This document shows, piece after piece, positions 59,675 to 64,000 of a stretch of 64,000 bases of DNA. Source of the stretch: Streptomyces sp. ISL-43. GTDB taxonomy: Bacteria; Actinomycetota; Actinomycetes; Streptomycetales; Streptomycetaceae. The stretch spans positions 85,775-149,774 of the forward strand of contig NZ_JAGGOT010000039.1 in NCBI RefSeq assembly GCF_018614195.1, read 5' to 3'. The notes beneath the pieces are model-generated. The model saw only the letters and a program-made list of their open reading frames with translations. It was not told the DNA's origin and did no database searches. The position numbers were made by a program, and so were the translations under genes. Every line of letters begins with the position of its first letter. Within the stretch, counting starts at the first letter, position 1.

Positions 59675-60256
59675 CTACGCCACAACCGCCTCGTAGAGCG
59701 AGAACACGCCCAGCGCCGACATGACCGCCGCCGCGATTTTGGTGATCAGGCTCAGCGGCACGTACTTCATCAGGGTCCGGCCACCCAGGATCCCGATGCC
59801 CGCCACGGCCCACAGGGCGAGCACCGCGCCGATGCCGACGGAGATGGGGTCTTCGTACTTCGCGGCGAGGTTGGCGGTCATGATCTGCGTCAGGTCACCG
59901 AACTCGGCGACCAGGATCAGCATGAAGCCCGCCCCCGAGACCTTCCAGAAGGACTGGTCGGCAGGCGGCTTGACCTCCTCCTCGCCGTCGCCCTTCTTCA
60001 GGAGCAGCATCGCCGCGCCCGCCAGGAACAGCACGCCCACGACGGCCTGCACCAGCCGGTCCGGAAGCAGCGTGAGCACGCTGGCGGCCGCGATGGCGAG
60101 TGCCACGTGCACGGCGAAGGCGGCGGCGACGCCGGCGAAGACGTACGAGGCGCGGTAGCGGGCGCCGAGCATCAGACTCGCCAGGGCCGTCTTGTCGGGG
60201 AGCTCGGCGATGAAGATGACGCCGAAGGCGATCGCCATAACGGTGAAGCTGAACAC
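59675..60256 (-). CDS. GDT1/TMEM165-type cation (manganese) transporter
   Basis: The 193-residue membrane protein has six hydrophobic helices and the two inverted family motifs ELPDKTALASL and EFGDLTQIMTAN (E-x-x-D-K/L-T). These line the path for Mn2+ or Ca2+ in exchange for protons. A charged loop (KKGDGEEEVKPPADQ) separates the halves. The start GTG 60256 gives MFSFTVxAIAFGVIF, as in homologues. The 466 bases upstream hold a near-palindrome (ACGTATACGCGCATACGCG, about 60350-60369) that could be an operator. I could not recognise a yybP-ykoY manganese riboswitch there. Confidence 0.92.
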   Translation of the reverse strand: MFSFTVMAIAFGVIFIAELPDKTALASLMLGARYRASYVFAGVAAAFAVHVALAIAAASVLTLLPDRLVQAVVGVLFLAGAAMLLLKKGDGEEEVKPPADQSFWKVSGAGFMLILVAEFGDLTQIMTANLAAKYEDPISVGIGAVLALWAVAGIGILGGRTLMKYVPLSLITKIAAAVMSALGVFSLYEAVVA

Positions 60257-60722
60257 GGGGTGAAACCTCAATCGGTCGGGCAGGACGCCATCGGTACCGA
60301 GAGACCTTCGTGGATCAGGGGGTCGCTTCGGCTCGGCGGCGCCCTGAAGTACGTATACGCGCATACGCGTAGGACACTGCGGCCGAAAGTCTCGCTGGCC
60401 GACCCCGCGCACACGTGCACGCTGCCTGCCTCCGGGCGCCGGCTGGTGTGACCCAGCAGTATGTCGACGGTCCGGCGAAGAGCTACTCCCCTTCTGCTCC
60501 TCCAGCGTACGCGACGCCCCCCGCCCCCGAAATGGGACTTTGGGCCCACTCCGGTCCGATCCCACCCGGAATACCAACTCCCCTCACACCCGGGCTCGTT
60601 GCAAACCTCGCCATGACATGCCCATGTCGCCACACTGTCACCTGGCGCCCATCCCCACGAAACCCGGCGCGGCCACCATGGCGACGCCCCGCAGCACTCC
60701 ACCCCCGCCCAGGAGTTCTTTC

Positions 60723-61367
60723 ATGTCCATGATCTACGCGCGTCGAATTGGCATGCTCGCCTCATCGCTGGCAGCCGCCGCCCTCACCACCCTCCTCACC
60801 GCCCCCACCGCCGCGGCCTCCCCTCCCGCCCCGATCAGCGCCGCGGCCGCCCGCTCCTACCTCGCCACCGTCACCCCGAAGACCGAGGGCTCCACCAGCG
60901 GCTACAGCCGCGACCTCTTCCCCCACTGGAGCACCGTCTCCGGTACCTGCAACACCCGCGAGACCGTCCTCAAGCGCGACGGCTCGGGCGTCGTCCAGGA
61001 CTCCGCCTGCGCGGCCGTAAGCGGCAGCTGGTACTCGGAGTACGACGGCGCCACCTGGACCGCCGCCTCCGACGTCGACATCGACCACGTCGTCCCGCTC
61101 GCCGAGGCCTGGCGCTCCGGCGCCAACTCCTGGACCACCAGCAAGCGCCAGCAGTTCGCCAACGACCTCACCCGCCCCCAGCTCATCGCGGTCACCGACA
61201 ACGTGAACCAGGCCAAGGGCGACCTCGACCCCGGCAAGTGGCTGCCGCCGCGCACGGCCTACCGCTGCACGTACGCGCGCATGTGGGTCGGAGTGAAGCA
61301 GTACTGGAGCCTGAGCATGGACTCCACGGAGAAGACGGCCCTGCTCAACATCCTCAACGCCTGCTGA
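60723..61367 (+). CDS. Secreted HNH nuclease (DUF1524-like)
   Basis: The 214-residue protein begins with a signal peptide (IGMLASSLAAAALTTLLTA, cut near AAA) after AGGAG. The nuclease core has DVDIDHVVPLAEAWRSGA, with the Asp-His of the beta-beta-alpha metal motif, then PQLIAVTDNVNQAKGDLDP with the Asn and Lys typical of this HNH group, and KWLPPRTAYRC. Two or three Cys pairs (TCNTRE, DSACAAV, YRCTYA, LNAC) suit an extracellular enzyme. A role in nucleic-acid scavenging is likely. Confidence 0.93.
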   Translation: MSMIYARRIGMLASSLAAAALTTLLTAPTAAASPPAPISAAAARSYLATVTPKTEGSTSGYSRDLFPHWSTVSGTCNTRETVLKRDGSGVVQDSACAAVSGSWYSEYDGATWTAASDVDIDHVVPLAEAWRSGANSWTTSKRQQFANDLTRPQLIAVTDNVNQAKGDLDPGKWLPPRTAYRCTYARMWVGVKQYWSLSMDSTEKTALLNILNAC

Positions 61368-61430
61368 CGCCTCTCCTCCCCGAATCCACCTCCCAAATCC
61401 ACCTCTCCCCTTCCCCCTCCCCCACCTCCC

Positions 61431-61471
61431 CCTCACCCCTGGCCAAGGATCTTTCCCCCGCCAGGGGGAGG
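61431..61471 (+). terminator. Imperfect hairpin after the nuclease gene
   Basis: CCTCACCCCTGGC (61431-61443) can pair with GCCAGGGGGAGG (about 61460-61471) with one bulge, around a loop containing CTTTCC. The flanking 61370-61440 is a pyrimidine-rich stretch. Confidence 0.5.
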
Positions 61472-61537
61472 TGGACCTCACCCTCCCCGTCGTAACGTGA
61501 TCACAGGGGCAAGACAGGATGAAGGAGGGGGAGTTGC

Positions 61538-63247
<1,710 letters not shown>

Positions 63248-63412
63248 GGGAAGGCACCACCGGACGCACGCCATCGCGCCCGATCGCCCCCCGGGCGTCC
63301 GGTCCGTGGACACCCGGCGTACGCTGTTCCGCTGTCAGCCGCCCCTGCCGCTCCCCCGCGACGTTGCGGCGCTTCACGCCGAAGCACGTCGACCGGACCG
63401 GGGAGTCCCGCT

Positions 63413-64000
63413 TTGCTTGAGAGTCTGGGCTCTCTGACTTCGAGCCCATGGATCTACGCCCTGGTGGCGCTGTCCATCCTGCTCGACGTCTTCCTGCCGG
63501 TGCTGCCGAGCGGAGTCCTGGTGGTCACCGCCGCGGCGGCCGCTGCGGCAGCCGCCGGGGCGACGGGACCGGTGTCCGTGCACGCGGAGGTGCCGGACAT
63601 CCTGGCGCTGCTGGTGACCGCCGTCACCGCCTCGGTGCTGGGCGACATGGCCGCGTACCGGCTGGCCAGGCGCGGCGGGGCCCGTCTCGACCGGGCCATC
63701 GCCCGCTCCCGCCGGCTCACCCGTGCGCACGAACGCCTCGGCACCGCACTGGCCCGCGGCGGCGGCGCCCTGGTCGTGGTCGCCCGCTTCGCCCCGGCCG
63801 GCCGTTCGGTGGTCTCCCTGGGCGCGGGCAAGACCCACCGCAAGGTCAAGGAGTTCCTGCCCTGGTCGGTCCTGGCCGCCATGGCCTGGGCCGGGTACAG
63901 CGTGGCCCTCGGCTACTTCGGCACGCAGTGGCTCGGTGCCACCTGGCTCGGCACCGCCGTCTCCGTGATCGCCCTCTTCGCCGCCGGCGCGCTGGCCGCC
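63413..64000 (+). CDS. DedA/VTT-family membrane protein (3' end outside the window)
   Basis: The frame is open from TTG 63413 (GGGGAG eight bases upstream) to the end of the window, 196 residues so far. It has an N-terminal re-entrant/transmembrane region (IYALVALSILLDVFLPVLPSG), TAVTASVLGDMAAYRLARRGG, the family's VVVARFAPAGRSVVSLGAG and a transmembrane helix FLPWSVLAAMAWAGYSVALGYFG. DedA proteins act in lipid scrambling and membrane homeostasis. The conserved first acidic residue position is Asp in LLDVF. Confidence 0.87.
   Translation, partial: MLESLGSLTSSPWIYALVALSILLDVFLPVLPSGVLVVTAAAAAAAAAGATGPVSVHAEVPDILALLVTAVTASVLGDMAAYRLARRGGARLDRAIARSRRLTRAHERLGTALARGGGALVVVARFAPAGRSVVSLGAGKTHRKVKEFLPWSVLAAMAWAGYSVALGYFGTQWLGATWLGTAVSVIALFAAGALAA

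Noticed and set aside
60268..60702. Open frame upstream of the GDT1-type gene on the minus strand
   Set aside because: Arg/Ser/Gly-rich product without protein-like pattern, and it covers the presumed promoter region.

Overview
The window is chromosomal DNA of a high-GC actinomycete, almost certainly a Streptomyces. Support comes from strong third-position GC bias on both strands, GTG/TTG and leaderless starts, Streptomyces-type secreted proteins, and the neighbourhood of an actinobacterial rnpB. No tRNA, rRNA, CRISPR array, transposase or prophage gene was seen. All calls were made by reading the sequence; no database search was run.

Layout. 1-2250: end of an AraC-type regulator, a LuxR-type regulator and the RNase P RNA gene with a strong terminator. 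2280-6120: ABC exporter genes divergent from a histidine kinase/response regulator pair, with a perfect 24-bp palindrome between them. 6147-9084: tightly overlapping operon Nif3-like protein, zinc-ribbon coiled-coil protein (apparently starting at CTG), RNase H/phosphatase. 9449-10588: an orphan protein. 10663-17769: lipid/steroid-type beta-oxidation genes (SDR, Zn-alcohol dehydrogenase, MaoC hydratase, SCP-x-type thiolase, two-domain acyl-CoA dehydrogenase) around a decayed receiver gene. 18270-25253: a 2113-residue secreted RHS/YD-repeat protein with a unique C-terminus, followed by a small membrane protein (possible toxin/immunity pair). 25496-32652: mostly cell-envelope and small hypothetical genes, plus a methyltransferase and an F420-type oxidoreductase. 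32786-36909: glycosyltransferase, methyltransferase and alpha/alpha-toroid operon divergent from a KstR-like TetR regulator. 37035-40788: lipoprotein, ferredoxin plus aldehyde dehydrogenase, metallo-beta-lactamase-fold hydrolase. 40845-47169: cobalamin riboswitch and a five-gene operon (two membrane-anchored secreted proteins and an ECF transporter). 47370-53549: lysozyme-like transglycosylase with a c-di-AMP-riboswitch-like leader, FadA5-like thiolase, CYP125-like P450, DUF6193-like protein and a GT87/PAP2 membrane protein. 53684-64000: MhuD-like monooxygenase, SnoaL-like protein, GNAT enzyme, MFS transporter with a C-terminal MarR-like domain, peptidoglycan-binding protein, HAD phosphatase, VOC protein, GDT1-type transporter, secreted HNH nuclease, PhoD-like phosphatase and the start of a DedA-type protein.

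How genes work together. Two themes stand out. First, at least eight transcription units carry genes resembling the mycobacterial cholesterol side-chain pathway (CYP125, FadA5, FadE34, Hsd4B, Ltp, ferredoxin, LLM oxidoreductase) or the regulator KstR. Their upstream regions carry copies of the KstR operator core (AAC-NN-GTT within TNN...NNA). Four of them also carry a second 15-bp motif, CTGAY-N5-GTCAG. This looks like a scattered KstR-type regulon for sterol or similar side chains; no ring-degradation genes lie in the window. Second, the cobalamin riboswitch controls an ECF uptake system whose first two genes encode surface proteins. Together these resemble the two halves of animal intrinsic factor/transcobalamin: an alpha/alpha barrel and a small beta-rich partner. 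This is my main candidate for an undescribed system.
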